Shown in pieces: positions 8,804 through 18,906 of a stretch of 64,000 nt of DNA. How positions within the stretch are numbered: position 1 is the first letter of the stretch; every line of letters starts with the position of its first letter. The stretch lies in assembly GCA_014382365.1 (NCBI GenBank), contig JACNJW010000028.1, forward strand, positions 124,001-188,000, given 5' to 3'. The DNA is from SAR324 cluster bacterium. Lineage in GTDB: Bacteria; SAR324; NAC60-12. The notes under the pieces were generated by a model. The model did not search any database, was not told the DNA's origin, and saw only the letters and a program-made list of their open reading frames with translations. The position numbers and the translations under genes are program-made.

Positions 8804-10594
8804 ATGAGTAACGTAAAAAAAAGTGATTCCATTCTTTCTCAAGTTGATGAAAAACTTGTCAAAGAGTTAGTTTCAGAAGGACGTGAAAAAGGGTTCGTCA
8901 CTATTGACGAAATCAACGAACACCTTGGCGATGAAACTCCGTCCCCGGAACAGCTTGAAAAAATATATGATATTTTTTCAGAGATGGATATTGAAGTTGT
9001 TGATTCAGATAAAAAAGCCGATGTCAGCAACGATGCATCAGATGCAATACAAGAACTGAATATTAGTACCAGTGAACTTAACCTTGACCCTGGAGTTGAT
9101 AATTCTACCGATGATCCTGTACGTATGTATTTACGTGAGATGGGCAGTATACAACTATTGACACGCGACGGTGAAGTTGAAGTTGCCAAAAAAATAGAAA
9201 GTGGCAACATAGAATTAATTGAAATTTTCTCTGATTCAAACTTGATTCTACTCTACCTGCAAAATCTATCGCGGCACCTTAAATCTCAAAAAATAAGGGC
9301 CCGCCATGTAGTTTCCGGACTAGATGATGATGATAATGTCATTGAAGATGAAGACAAGGCCACAGTTCAGGTGATTGCACAGCTCGACGGTGTTTGGAAA
9401 CACTATACCAGTGTGAAAAAATTACGCAATTTGCAGGCAGCTAGAAAACTGAAAGCTGCAGAAGAAAAACGTTTGGAAAAGAGTAAAACACTCTTCAAGG
9501 AAGCAATTCGCAACATTAACTTTAATTCCCGTCAAATTGAGTTAATGTGTGATGAAATTTTTAATCATAAAGAAAAAATTGATCTAACTTTCAGTAAGAT
9601 GAATGCCAACATCAAAAGTATTCAGATGTCAGTGGAGGATATGGATCAGTTGTTTCAAGGCTTAAACACTGCAACCAATAAAAAAGACAAAGAAAAACTA
9701 GCCAAAGAAATATCAACTAAGTCAGGCCATAAAATCAGTATTGCTAATCGTTTCTTTGAAAAAATAGAACTTAACCGCAGACGTATTACTACGATGATTG
9801 AGTGGACAACTCTGTCTTTGGATGACTTCAACTTGGAAGTAAAGAATCTAAAACAGGTTGAGCGCAGAGTTAAATCAGCAAAAAGTCAGCTCGTAGAAGC
9901 AAATTTGCGTTTGGTAATCAGCATTGCAAAAAAATACACAAACCGTGGATTACAGTTTTTGGATCTGATTCAGGAGGGCAATATTGGTTTGATGAAAGCC
10001 GTGGACAAATTTGAATACCGCAGAGGTTACAAATTTTCAACCTATGCCACCTGGTGGATTCGACAGTCCATTACACGTGCCATTGCAGATCAGGCCCGGA
10101 CAATCAGGATACCTGTACACATGATTGAGACCATCAATAAACTCTCCAGAATTTCACGGGCAAAAGTACAGGAACTGGGGCGTGAACCAACTGCAGACGA
10201 GTTATCTGAAGATCTTGGTATGCCTTTGTACAAGGTCCGTAAGGTACTAAAAATTGCCAAGGAACCTATTTCACTGGACACACCAATTGGTGATGATGAG
10301 GATTCACAACTCAAAGATTTTATTGCAGACGAACATGTCAGAGATCCCGGTGAGGCTACTGTCTCTTCAAACATGGGTGAAAAAACACGTGATGCATTAA
10401 AAACACTTACGAAGCGTGAGGAAAATGTTTTACGCCTGCGTTTTGGCATTGACTCTGCTAAAGATCATACACTGGAAGAAGTCGGCCAGGATTTTGATGT
10501 AACTCGGGAGCGTATTCGTCAAATTGAAGCCAAGGCTTTACGCAAACTACGTCATCCAACCCGAGCAAAATTACTCAAATCATTTTACGAGTAA
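8804..10594 (+). CDS. rpoD: RNA polymerase primary sigma factor (sigma-70)
   Basis: A 596-residue group 1 sigma factor. Region 1.1 is at the N-terminus, [12 protein letters not shown] marks region 1.2, a long acidic non-conserved insertion follows, then region 2 with [19 protein letters not shown] and [10 protein letters not shown] (core binding, -10 recognition and melting), region 3, and region 4.2 with [20 protein letters not shown] (-35 recognition). Length is typical for proteobacterial RpoD. AAGG six bases before the ATG serves as ribosome binding site. Likely co-transcribed with dnaG. Confidence 0.97.
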   Translation: MSNVKKSDSILSQVDEKLVKELVSEGREKGFVTIDEINEHLGDETPSPEQLEKIYDIFSEMDIEVVDSDKKADVSNDASDAIQELNISTSELNLDPGVDNSTDDPVRMYLREMGSIQLLTRDGEVEVAKKIESGNIELIEIFSDSNLILLYLQNLSRHLKSQKIRARHVVSGLDDDDNVIEDEDKATVQVIAQLDGVWKHYTSVKKLRNLQAARKLKAAEEKRLEKSKTLFKEAIRNINFNSRQIELMCDEIFNHKEKIDLTFSKMNANIKSIQMSVEDMDQLFQGLNTATNKKDKEKLAKEISTKSGHKISIANRFFEKIELNRRRITTMIEWTTLSLDDFNLEVKNLKQVERRVKSAKSQLVEANLRLVISIAKKYTNRGLQFLDLIQEGNIGLMKAVDKFEYRRGYKFSTYATWWIRQSITRAIADQARTIRIPVHMIETINKLSRISRAKVQELGREPTADELSEDLGMPLYKVRKVLKIAKEPISLDTPIGDDEDSQLKDFIADEHVRDPGEATVSSNMGEKTRDALKTLTKREENVLRLRFGIDSAKDHTLEEVGQDFDVTRERIRQIEAKALRKLRHPTRAKLLKSFYE

Positions 10595-10640
10595 ATTTTA
10601 AAATAGTTGTTCCTTAGCACTTAAACCTGATCTTGCCTTT

Positions 10641-13595
10641 ATGTGGTTCTATCGGAGTTTTCTAGTTCTGCTGACCCTCAGTTGTTTGACAGCTGTGGGG
10701 GTTATGGCACAAACAGCTGAGCTTCTAAAACCTGTCATCATTCAGAATGTCGAATTGCTGCACCGCGGCAAGCAAACCAGCGTGCGTCTGCTGACCGACA
10801 AACCTCCTGTTTTCGAAATTACAGAAAATCTTGCTGCACAAACACTGGTAATTAAATTCAAAAACGCACATGCTGTTTTTACAGATGGACGCATGGAGCG
10901 CCTATTCAATGACGCCGAACTCGCAGGTATTCGTTTTTTGGAAATTGGAGATGACAGTTGGGCCCAGTTCAAACTCCAGAAAACAGATTTAAGTTATTCA
11001 GTCAGTATCCTCGAAAATCAGGCTGGAGTTCAAATTGATTTCCGTCCCGCATTCCAAATTAATCCCCAACCTGATCCTCCTGAAGATGCTGTTTACAAGT
11101 TAACTTCCCTTAAATTTGAGACCCGAAATATCAATTTTACGCGGCTGATTTTTTCATTTGAAAAACCTGAAAAAACATCTGCTATTGGAGAGGTCTCTGA
11201 AGACAAACAACCGCCCAGGATTTTCCTGCTTGAAGATAGCCGACAAGCTCAACTTACCATTCGATTACCCAACACATTACCTGCAGAAGAGCTGGAAAAG
11301 CTTAAATACCTTGGTAAGCGCGTAGAACTTAAAGCACTTAGTTCAGAAGTTAATCAAACTTTTATTGAATTGAAACTCAATGTTGCAGACTTGAGAGTAG
11401 AGCGTCATTTTGTTTCCTCTCCACTTAAGTGGATGCTTGATGTCTACGGAACTATAGACCAGAAAAGTGCAGCTGTTGCTGACGTCGATGGAGTAAAGCT
11501 GACTCCGGAAGAAATCAGTGCAGTTGAGACAGAAAAAAAAGCCCGCCGCATCAGAGCTTCAAAAATAAACCCTATTTTACAACTTGGTGAAACAGCCTTT
11601 CGCAAAGGTTTTTACGATGAAGCAGTCAGTCATTTCAAAGAGGCCTATGCTCTGGGGAAGGAGCATACTAAAGAAGAATTTGGAGATCCTCTCCATCCCT
11701 TAGCTGCACGTGCTCTATTCCGGATTGGCGATACCATTTACACGATGCTGGAACGCAGGATTGGCGATAATTATCACAAAGCAATTGACAGCTACAAAAC
11801 TGCAATTCGCATCACACAGGATGCAGAAAAGATTGCCACTGAAAATGGTGGAAACTTTGAAGCAACATCTCTGTTGCCACACGCAAATTTCCGGATTGGG
11901 CGTGCCTATCAAAAAATGAAATTTCAGCATGAGGCCGCAGTTTACTATAAAATTCTACAGGAGCGTTTTCCAAATTCTGTTGAAGCCATGGAAGCCAGTT
12001 TCTGGAAAGGAATGAGCCGCATCGACAGACGCCAATGGGAAATTGGCATCACCGATTTCAAAGAATATTTACGGTCTTCAGCGCAGCCAAAATTTTACGC
12101 AGTAGCACATTATAAGATGGCACAGGCCTATTACCAACTTGAGCGTTACATCACTGCCAAGGAATTTTTTGACATTGCACGGTCCGCAGACGATAATTAT
12201 GTCAAAGATGATCCAACTCTGTTGTTTCATATGGGTGAGACTTATTATGAAAATGCAGATTATGTTACTGCACGTGAAATCTTCAGAATACTTCTGCAAA
12301 AATATCCAAAGGCCGATTTTTCCAAGTTGGTTGCCTTACGTTTAGGGGACTTTCTGCGTGATGAAGGCAAGGAAAGCGAAGCAATTCAAGCTTATAAAAA
12401 TGCAATCAGCAGTTACACAAGGGAGATTGCACTGCTCGGCAAATTACGCATTGCCAACATTCAGGCAAAACGTCCATATACGGATGAATACCTTGAGGCG
12501 CTCAAGGTTTATGCCGAAATCCCCAGACTCTATCCGGAAACACCTCAAGCAGAAGAGGCACTGCTCCGGGAGGGCTTGACACTCACTCTTTATGGATCTT
12601 ATGCACCTGCAATTAAGTCGCTGGAAAGTTTCATGGAGAAGTACCCCCAAAATATTTATGTGCGCAGAAATGTAATTCAGGAAAACATTGACGAAAATCT
12701 CAAAGGGTTGATTGATAAATTTTTCCGCAAGGATGACACTCTTGCACTGGTTAGTGCATATAGTGATTACAAGACTAAGTATTTATTTAATTTCCGTTTC
12801 AACACCACCCTTTTTCAGACTGCAGTTGCACACCGAAAACTTGGTTTTTATGATGAGGCACTTGATATTCTCCATTTTCTTGAAACCCGTTCCGCAGGTA
12901 CCGTTGGCGAATTGGTACAGTTGGAAAAAGCACAGACACTGCTGGAAAAAGGTGACCTGACAGAAGCTCGCAACACCGCGGCACTGTTCCTCCAAAAATA
13001 CCCCGCAAGTCCCTATGATGCAGAGGCACGGCAGTTACTGGCAAGAATCTACAGACAACAAAAATCTTATCCAAAAGCACTGCTAGTTTACAGGCAGACA
13101 CTCCAGAAGTATGATCAAAACAAGCAACCGCTGTTAGCAGAAATTGCACCTGAACTCTATTATGATTTGGGCGAGTTGCATGAAGAAACGGGGAATTTTA
13201 TTGAATCCGGAGAAGCTTTTCAGCAAGTAATTGAAAGCTACAACCATCCGGTTGATCACCAGGATACTCCTGAATATATTATCAAAAGTCATTTCATGGC
13301 TGCAGATATGTTCAACAAAGCAAAAAATTACCCGACTGCACTTGAGAGTTATCAGCTGGCAATTTCGCTCTATGCAAATAACAAAAACAAAGAAATTATT
13401 GAACGGATTTTCTGGGCACGCTACCAAACTGGAACAATTTTTTCGAGGCAACAGAAATTTAAACAGGCTTTATCTATTTTTAAAAATTTGATGGAAACAG
13501 AAACTAAAGATTCTCCTCTCTGGAAAAAACTTGCTGCAGAAAATTATCGTTCAATTTCCAACAAGCAATCCTACAACGAATACCTCAAAGAGTAA
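10641..13595 (+). CDS. Large exported TPR protein with N-terminal AMIN-like domain
   Basis: A 984-residue protein with a cleavable signal peptide (hydrophobic FLVLLTLSCLTAVGVMA, cut near AQT), so it is probably periplasmic. Residues about 30-130 and 145-270 form two beta-rich blocks resembling AMIN domains (LLTDKPPVFEITENL..., LVIKFKNA), which in other proteins bind peptidoglycan. From about residue 310 to the end there are many tetratricopeptide-like repeats of the YfiO/BamD-TolA-associated kind (FRKGFYDEAVSHFKEAYALG, YPASPYDAEARQLLARIY). A protein-assembly or cell-envelope scaffold role is inference. It follows rpoD by 46 bp, an unusual partner for this operon. Confidence 0.75.
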   Translation: MWFYRSFLVLLTLSCLTAVGVMAQTAELLKPVIIQNVELLHRGKQTSVRLLTDKPPVFEITENLAAQTLVIKFKNAHAVFTDGRMERLFNDAELAGIRFLEIGDDSWAQFKLQKTDLSYSVSILENQAGVQIDFRPAFQINPQPDPPEDAVYKLTSLKFETRNINFTRLIFSFEKPEKTSAIGEVSEDKQPPRIFLLEDSRQAQLTIRLPNTLPAEELEKLKYLGKRVELKALSSEVNQTFIELKLNVADLRVERHFVSSPLKWMLDVYGTIDQKSAAVADVDGVKLTPEEISAVETEKKARRIRASKINPILQLGETAFRKGFYDEAVSHFKEAYALGKEHTKEEFGDPLHPLAARALFRIGDTIYTMLERRIGDNYHKAIDSYKTAIRITQDAEKIATENGGNFEATSLLPHANFRIGRAYQKMKFQHEAAVYYKILQERFPNSVEAMEASFWKGMSRIDRRQWEIGITDFKEYLRSSAQPKFYAVAHYKMAQAYYQLERYITAKEFFDIARSADDNYVKDDPTLLFHMGETYYENADYVTAREIFRILLQKYPKADFSKLVALRLGDFLRDEGKESEAIQAYKNAISSYTREIALLGKLRIANIQAKRPYTDEYLEALKVYAEIPRLYPETPQAEEALLREGLTLTLYGSYAPAIKSLESFMEKYPQNIYVRRNVIQENIDENLKGLIDKFFRKDDTLALVSAYSDYKTKYLFNFRFNTTLFQTAVAHRKLGFYDEALDILHFLETRSAGTVGELVQLEKAQTLLEKGDLTEARNTAALFLQKYPASPYDAEARQLLARIYRQQKSYPKALLVYRQTLQKYDQNKQPLLAEIAPELYYDLGELHEETGNFIESGEAFQQVIESYNHPVDHQDTPEYIIKSHFMAADMFNKAKNYPTALESYQLAISLYANNKNKEIIERIFWARYQTGTIFSRQQKFKQALSIFKNLMETETKDSPLWKKLAAENYRSISNKQSYNEYLKE

Positions 13596-13734
13596 GCTGT
13601 TCCGGAAAATATTGATGCAGTTACGATAAGACCTAATACTTTTCATTAAATTAAAGCACCTGGCTCTATGAGTCTTTGGATTATTTCTTTGCAAATTCCG
13701 GCAAGCAAAATTGGGACGTTTATGTCTGATTATT

Positions 13735-14016
13735 TTATAGTTCCAACGTTCTGCCGTGCTCTGCAACGCTGTCGATCAGCATCTTTTTAAGATCTTCTCT
13801 TTTAAATTCAGGAAATTCTAATAACTGCTTTCTGACTTCCGCCAGCTCTCCTTTCAAAGCTGAGCGCTGCATTTCCTGCAGTGTTTCATGTTCACTCTTC
13901 AACTGTGTCTCCACAGAACGGTTACTTTTTGGCGTTAAAATGTAACCTGGAATTTTGTTGCGCTCACTTGCAACTTCATACCTGAATTCATATTTTTTTG
14001 TTTTAGTATTTGCCAT
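13735..14016 (-). CDS. Small charged helical protein, unknown
   Basis: A 93-residue soluble protein, rich in Lys and Glu, with a helical C-terminal half (SVETQLKSEHETLQEMQRSALKGELAEVRKQLLEF) likely to form a coiled coil. No signal peptide or known motif is recognised. No clear Shine-Dalgarno precedes the ATG. It lies alone between the converging TPR gene and the obgE terminator. Composition looks like a real protein, but it could be lineage-specific. I do not recognise a family. Confidence 0.5.
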   Translation of the reverse strand: MANTKTKKYEFRYEVASERNKIPGYILTPKSNRSVETQLKSEHETLQEMQRSALKGELAEVRKQLLEFPEFKREDLKKMLIDSVAEHGRTLEL

Positions 14017-14109
14017 TGACTTTTATTTTGAAATTCTTTGTCTCTGCAGATTCAGGCAGAATGATCATGCCTGCTATTATTTTAGAAAAAAGAGCAGACA
14101 CTTTTTCTT

Positions 14110-14170
14110 AAAAAACAGCACAGCAGGTGCTTAGCTGATTTTTGATTATTGGACATATAAATCACCTGCT
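14110..14170 (-). terminator. Possible terminator downstream of obgE
   Basis: On the minus strand the obgE stop codon runs straight into AGCAGGTG, which pairs perfectly with CACCTGCT 33 nt further on, followed after GTGCTG by six U. The long loop and the 6-nt gap before the U-tract make it weaker than a textbook terminator. Confidence 0.45.
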
Positions 14171-15240
14171 TAATCATCCCAAATTGAGTTTTTCGGAGTT
14201 TCCTCTTCCACTTTCTCCTCTACTTTTTCTTTCTCACGTAGACGTTCCTGTTTGACAACTGTTCCAAGATACTGCAACAGAGACTGCATTCCATCTCCAC
14301 TGACAGAAGAAATCCGAAATACCTTTTCACCAGTTCCCTCCAACTGCTGTTGCAGTTTGTCCAACTCTGCTAAGTCGCTAACGCTGTCCATTTTTGTCAG
14401 TGCAACTGCACGTGTTTTTTCCATTAATTTTGGCGAAAATAATTCCAGTTCTTCAATCAAAGTCTGGTATTCTTCTTCCGGAGGATTTTCGGAAAAGCCG
14501 GAAACATCAAGCAAAATCAGCAAGCTGGCCGTACGTTCAATGTGACGCAAAAAACGATCGCCAAGCCCTTTGCCATCGTGTGCACCTGCAATAATTCCGG
14601 GAATATCAGCAATCACAAATGGATCAAGATTACTTATTTTTACTACTCCAAGCTGCGGAACCAGAGTTGTAAAAGGATAATCCGCAATTTTAGGTCGTGC
14701 CTGAGAGACACTGCTGATCAGTGTGGATTTACCTGCATTTGGAAAACCAACCAGACCAACATCTGCCATCAATTTCAATTCCAGCCGAACCCAGCATTCA
14801 TGTCCCGCTTCTCCCGGCTGATGATATTCCGGAGCACGGTTGGTTGAAGTTTTGAAACGGGCATTACCACGACCACCGCGTCCACCTGCAAACAGCAAGT
14901 AATCCTGCTCTGTTACAACCTCCAAAATAATTTCAGCAGTTTCGATATCCTTAACCACTGTGCCCAGCGGAACACGTATGTAAAGATTCTTGCCATTACG
15001 CCCGTGTCTATCGCTGCCGCTGCCGTTAATTCCATGTTCTGCATGCTGATGCTGTTGAAATGAAAGATCCAGCAGTGTGTTCTTTGCTGAATCTCCAACC
15101 AAAAAAACATCACCGCCTTTTCCGCCGTCTCCGCCATCCGGGCCTCCATGAGGAATATATTTTTCTCTCCGGAATGCCGTACAGCCGGCACCTCCATTTC
15201 CGGAGCGTACATGTATTTTTACAGAATCAACAAATTTCAT
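14170..15240 (-). CDS. obgE: Obg-family GTPase (CgtA)
   Basis: A 356-residue ribosome-associated GTPase for 50S assembly and stress control. The glycine-rich N-terminal Obg fold is clear (RSGNGGAGCTAFRREKY, GGPDGGDGGKGGDV). The G domain has G1 GFPNAGKST (about 165-173), switch TTLVPQLG, G3 DIPGI and G4 TKMD. The C-terminus is short and acidic, ending KNSIWDD. In many bacteria obgE follows rplU-rpmA, but those genes are not here. The usual length is 330-390. Confidence 0.96.
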   Translation of the reverse strand: MKFVDSVKIHVRSGNGGAGCTAFRREKYIPHGGPDGGDGGKGGDVFLVGDSAKNTLLDLSFQQHQHAEHGINGSGSDRHGRNGKNLYIRVPLGTVVKDIETAEIILEVVTEQDYLLFAGGRGGRGNARFKTSTNRAPEYHQPGEAGHECWVRLELKLMADVGLVGFPNAGKSTLISSVSQARPKIADYPFTTLVPQLGVVKISNLDPFVIADIPGIIAGAHDGKGLGDRFLRHIERTASLLILLDVSGFSENPPEEEYQTLIEELELFSPKLMEKTRAVALTKMDSVSDLAELDKLQQQLEGTGEKVFRISSVSGDGMQSLLQYLGTVVKQERLREKEKVEEKVEEETPKNSIWDD

Positions 15241-15368
15241 AAATTAAAGCAGGCCAACTGGTGTTTACAGTTCAGTTCAAAAGTCTGATCAGGTTGGCAT
15301 ATTTTACTTGATGTTCAATTGAAGGGCAAGTCATGCGCACATTTCTAATACTAATCCAAAATTTTTCT

Positions 15369-15396
15369 TTGCCATTTTACAGATTTAGGGTATAAC
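15369..15396 (+). promoter_or_regulatory. Candidate sigma-70 promoter for apaG
   Basis: TTGCCA and TATAAC separated by 16 bp, placing transcription start about 40 bp before the apaG start. Good match to consensus and the correct position and strand. Confidence 0.55.
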
Positions 15397-15440
15397 ACAA
15401 ACTCATATTTATTTTGAGTTAATTTAATCAGGCAGGAGGC

Positions 15441-15824
15441 ATGGAAGAGGCTGTTACAGAAGGAGTTCAGGTACAGGTTGAAGCGTTTTATCTTGATGAA
15501 CATTCAGTACCTGAAGATGAACACTATGTCTTTGCATACCGAATTCGACTGAAAAACTTAAGCTCACGAAAAGTGCAGCTTTTAAGTCGTCACTGGATTA
15601 TCACCGACAGTAATGGAGACACAAATGAGGTGCGGGGTGAAGGAGTGGTGGGAGAACAACCGATTTTAGAACCCAACGAAGAATATCAGTATACCAGTGG
15701 ATCTCAGTTGAAATCTGCAATGGGAACAATGCAGGGTTCATATCAAATGATAACTACAGAAGGTGAAGAATTTGAGATAACAATACCCTGTTTCACACTT
15801 GCTGTTCCGGGAGTTATAAATTGA
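15441..15824 (+). CDS. apaG: ApaG-domain protein
   Basis: A 127-residue single-domain protein with the ApaG immunoglobulin-like fold: YVFAYRIRLKN, VQLLSRHWIITDSNG, VRGEGVVGEQP and the LEPNEEYQYTSG segment are all characteristic. Its cellular role is not firmly known (linked to Co/Mg resistance and to diadenosine tetraphosphate metabolism via apaH in enterobacteria). Length matches family. Oddly, a perfect AGGAGG ends only one base before the ATG, much closer than the usual 5-9 nt, so initiation may be weak. It converges on the Smr gene with 8 bp between the stops. Confidence 0.9.
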   Translation: MEEAVTEGVQVQVEAFYLDEHSVPEDEHYVFAYRIRLKNLSSRKVQLLSRHWIITDSNGDTNEVRGEGVVGEQPILEPNEEYQYTSGSQLKSAMGTMQGSYQMITTEGEEFEITIPCFTLAVPGVIN

Positions 15825-15832
15825 GCAGTGCG

Positions 15833-16285
15833 TTATTTGATTTTGAGCAAAATTGCTCCGGATCCACCAAAACGAGGTGGGGCCTGTTGAAAATCACTGA
15901 GATACTTTTCCCCGTTTCTTTTTAGCCAGAGTTGAACCTCCCTTTTAAGTACCGGACCCTGGTTTCCAGAATTGTGACCTTTTCCGGTAATTATCAGTGC
16001 TGAGCGTAGTTGATTTGCATGACAGCTCATCACAAAATTCTGCACCATCATAATTGCTTCTTCACGGGTTTTACCATGCAGGTCCAACTCAGCATCCGGG
16101 CTAGATACAGAGTCATATGATAAAGATTTGTTTATTTTCTGTGAAGGTTTTGAGGCTGGCAATTCTACTGCAGGTTCTTTGTCTGGAACATCTTGAACTC
16201 CTGCAAATATTTTTTCCATCAACAAATCATTCTCATCCGATTCCTCAAAACTAAGCTTGGACGAAAAAGAGCTTTTTTTGCCCAT
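15833..16285 (-). CDS. Smr-domain protein
   Basis: A 150-residue protein with a disordered acidic N-terminus and a C-terminal Smr (MutS2-related) domain from about residue 66: LDLHGKTREEAI, ALIITGKGHNS and the conserved FQQAPPRFGGSGAILLKIK end. Smr domains bind or nick nucleic acid; stand-alone versions have been linked to rescue of collided ribosomes or DNA repair. The LDLHG motif and the GKG loop (TGKGHNS) expected for the catalytic surface are present. No mutS2 gene is in the window. Specific role unproven. Confidence 0.88.
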   Translation of the reverse strand: MGKKSSFSSKLSFEESDENDLLMEKIFAGVQDVPDKEPAVELPASKPSQKINKSLSYDSVSSPDAELDLHGKTREEAIMMVQNFVMSCHANQLRSALIITGKGHNSGNQGPVLKREVQLWLKRNGEKYLSDFQQAPPRFGGSGAILLKIK

Positions 16286-16297
16286 ATTTTGCTGCTG

Positions 16298-16906
16298 TCA
16301 AAAATAGTAACGTGCTGAAACAGCGTTGTAAAATCCTTGGGTAACATCACCGATACCCTGTTGACGCAACACACCTAATTCCAGTGAAAAACCAAAATTT
16401 GGACTGCTCAAAGGAAAAAATTCGCTACCGGAATAAAACCTGAAAGCCGTCCCACGTTTACTGTCCTTGGAGATCAAGCCTGCACCTGCACCATAAAAAA
16501 GATCGTTTGCACCTTCAACCATGAAGACCCTTGAATAACGCAATTCGAAGCTGAAAGTATTCTGTGTTCCGCTGCTGTAGCCAACAATAAGTTCTGCAGA
16601 ATCAACTGAATTGAGCCAGTTTTTGACTGAAAGATTTTCTTCATTGCCATTTGGCCGATAATGAAATCCTATCCCAAGCCTCCTGGCAAGACTGCGTCCG
16701 GAAGAATCAAACTCGATTAAACTTAAATCCGCCCTGTCAATCTTTAGTTCCTGTGCAGTAAGATGCGATTCAATATACAGAGTTTTTTCATCCATTTTTT
16801 TGATATTTCCTTCTAGAGACTCTCCGCTGTTAAGTCGTAAAGTTTCTGCTGCTGCAGAAAAGGAAAACAGAAAAAGGCAAAGCAATAAAAAAAAATGTTT
16901 TAGCAT
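16298..16906 (-). CDS. Small outer-membrane beta-barrel-like protein
   Basis: A 202-residue protein from the chosen ATG, which starts a clean signal peptide (MLKHFFLLLCLFLFSFSAAA, cut after AAA or AAE). A longer frame reaches 17017 but would put the signal internally. The first 50 mature residues (TLRLNSGESLEGNIKKMDEKTLYIES...) resemble the short LSM-like region seen in front of many porin-like proteins; the remainder alternates polar and hydrophobic residues and ends in aromatic ARYYF, typical of BAM-inserted barrels. The likely location is the outer membrane. Function unknown. Confidence 0.7.
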   Translation of the reverse strand: MLKHFFLLLCLFLFSFSAAAETLRLNSGESLEGNIKKMDEKTLYIESHLTAQELKIDRADLSLIEFDSSGRSLARRLGIGFHYRPNGNEENLSVKNWLNSVDSAELIVGYSSGTQNTFSFELRYSRVFMVEGANDLFYGAGAGLISKDSKRGTAFRFYSGSEFFPLSSPNFGFSLELGVLRQQGIGDVTQGFYNAVSARYYF

Positions 16907-17046
16907 AGTACTAAGTTGTTGGTAGTTTAAAATAATTGAACACAAAACCTGAAAAAATGACTGCTTTTTACTCTTTTGTCGGCAGTGTAAGTATTCTGCT
17001 GGAAGAATGCAATTCATGAACCTTGCCGCAACATTGATTCACAGGA

Positions 17047-17107
17047 GAGAGTTGCTTACAGAACTCTCAGTGTTTTCTTGACTTTCAAGGCAGATTTAGC
17101 ACACAAT
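17047..17107 (+). promoter_or_regulatory. Hairpin and candidate promoter upstream of lpxA
   Basis: In the 268-bp gap between the divergent genes, a 7-bp hairpin (GAGAGTT-N8-AACTCTC, 17047-17068) is followed by TTGACT and, 18 bp later, CACAAT. The promoter match is fair; the hairpin may end a transcript reading through or be an operator. The rest of the gap shows nothing clear. Confidence 0.4.
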
Positions 17108-17174
17108 AGTTCTGTTAATTCAATCAATTTTTCTGCCAAACAAAGTTACAACAGACTCAGTCATTAAACTGCCT

Positions 17175-17951
17175 ATGAATAAAATTCATCCAACTGCCAT
17201 TATTGAGGATGGTGCAGAGCTTGGTGCTGATGTCGAAATCGGTCCTAATTGCCATATAGGTTCAGCAGTCTCAATTGGTGATGGCTGCCTGCTGAAATCA
17301 AACGTGGTACTGGATGGTCAGACCACAATTGGTTCAGAAAATATTTTTCATCCTTTTTCATACATTGGAGGTGAACCACAGGATTTAAAATATAATCAAG
17401 AAAATACCTTGGTAAAAATTGGCAGCAAAAACACTTTCCGTGAAGGTGTTTCAGTACATCGCGGTACCGTCGGCGGAGGTGGAGAAACAGTGATTGGTGA
17501 TGATAATTTATTGATGGGTTATGTTCATGTTGCACATGACTGCCGCATTGGAAACTTTAATATTCTTGCAAATTATACCGGCCTGAGTGGACATGTAACT
17601 TTGGATAACTATGTAACCCTCGGAGGTCAAAACGGAGTAGCACAGTTTTTAAGTGTTGGATCTTATGTTTATACAGGTGCTGCTTCCCTGATTGACCGCA
17701 ATATTCCACCTTATGCCACAGGTTACGGAAATCGTTTTGAAGTAAAAGGTGTGAATATAGTGGGCTTAAAACGTCAGAATTTTAGCCGTGAATCGATTGG
17801 TGAAATTCTGGAATCACACAGAATCTATTATCGATCTGAATTAAAGAATGACGAAGCACTGCGTATTATTGAAGAAACATTTGGTGAAAGCAGTGCAGTT
17901 CGAGCCTTCCTGGATTTTATTTATTCTGTAGAAGGCGGCGGCAAACACTAA
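17175..17951 (+). CDS. lpxA: UDP-N-acetylglucosamine acyltransferase
   Basis: A 258-residue left-handed beta-helix acyltransferase, first enzyme of lipid A synthesis, transferring a hydroxyacyl chain from ACP to UDP-GlcNAc. It opens with IHPTAIIEDGAELGADVEIGP hexapeptide repeats, carries the catalytic histidine segment GYVHVAHDCRIG (about 116-127) and the conserved YATGYGNRFEVKGVN followed by the helical C-terminal domain (GLKRQNFSRESIGEI). Length is normal. lpxB/lpxD/fabZ do not flank it; it stands alone before a coiled-coil gene and pheS. Its presence shows a Gram-negative outer membrane. Confidence 0.96.
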   Translation: MNKIHPTAIIEDGAELGADVEIGPNCHIGSAVSIGDGCLLKSNVVLDGQTTIGSENIFHPFSYIGGEPQDLKYNQENTLVKIGSKNTFREGVSVHRGTVGGGGETVIGDDNLLMGYVHVAHDCRIGNFNILANYTGLSGHVTLDNYVTLGGQNGVAQFLSVGSYVYTGAASLIDRNIPPYATGYGNRFEVKGVNIVGLKRQNFSRESIGEILESHRIYYRSELKNDEALRIIEETFGESSAVRAFLDFIYSVEGGGKH

Positions 17952-17977
17952 GCTAAGCAGCAAAACAGGGAGTCAGA

Positions 17978-18889
17978 ATGGCAAGCATCATAGATGCACT
18001 TGAAGAACGGCTTTTACAATTCCTGCTGGAACAGGAAACAAAAAAAACGTGGGAAGACTGGCTGCAGTGGATTGCAGATCTAGATTGTCCTCTTGAGTTT
18101 GAAAAACCACTTCAACTTCCGAACCGCCCTTTTAGTTTTCAAACCTGGCTTGCTGCCTGTGAACGGCAGCTGAGTCAACATCCTGACTGGCAGGCAAGAC
18201 TCAGCACTCCGGCATGGCTCAAAAGACAACAGATTTCAGTCATGCCAAAATTGCTTCAAAGTGGCGGATATCAATCTCCCGGAATTGCAGAAATTAGCGG
18301 ACTGCAGGCAGAGTTGGCTCGAATGATTGATCAGATTCACACGGTCCAACAGCGTATTGCAAATCTGGAAACAGGAAGCGGACAGAAATCATTTTTTTCG
18401 GCAGCTCAACAAATACCTTCTTTGTCAGTTGCACAGTCATCTCTACCTGCATCCGGACTGGCTGACCCTCTGGGACGACCAGACCTTGCCCGTACACTGG
18501 AGAGGGAATTACAAATGCATAGTAAAGGTGCAACTGCAAAAGGTTCTGCCGCGTCTGAACAGGATGCTCCTGAACCGGAAATTGTAAAACTGAAAGAAGC
18601 ATATCTCAGTTTTAACCGCTGGTGTGACCAGTTTGACGAAGTCCATCTTCATTTACAGGAGTTTGTAAAAGGAGATCTAAGAGTTCAAAGCAGTCATCAA
18701 ATTTCCTTTCAGCAGTTTTGTCACCGTATTTTAAAAACTGCCAAAGAAATTAAAGAGTTGGAACATGTGCTGGAATCTTTTTCGCGTCTGCGCAGTGGAG
18801 GTGTTGATTTAAATTTACAGACAAATCTCAACTCTGACAAAAGTCTAGATGAAGACTTAAATGTAGATTCAAACGCAAACTCAAAATAA
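17978..18889 (+). CDS. Coiled-coil protein of unknown function
   Basis: A 303-residue soluble protein lacking signal and membrane segments. The N-terminal 90 residues are Trp-rich and helical (TWEDWLQWIADLD, FQTWLAACERQL). Residues about 105-130 form a short coiled coil (LQAELARMIDQIHTVQQRIANLE), followed by a low-complexity linker rich in Ser/Ala and a second helical block (about 195-275), then an Asp/Asn-rich tail. GGGAG precedes the ATG. Position between lpxA and pheS with short gaps suggests co-transcription. No family recognised. Confidence 0.6.
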   Translation: MASIIDALEERLLQFLLEQETKKTWEDWLQWIADLDCPLEFEKPLQLPNRPFSFQTWLAACERQLSQHPDWQARLSTPAWLKRQQISVMPKLLQSGGYQSPGIAEISGLQAELARMIDQIHTVQQRIANLETGSGQKSFFSAAQQIPSLSVAQSSLPASGLADPLGRPDLARTLERELQMHSKGATAKGSAASEQDAPEPEIVKLKEAYLSFNRWCDQFDEVHLHLQEFVKGDLRVQSSHQISFQQFCHRILKTAKEIKELEHVLESFSRLRSGGVDLNLQTNLNSDKSLDEDLNVDSNANSK

Positions 18890-18906
18890 ACAAAATAATA
18901 AAGAAA

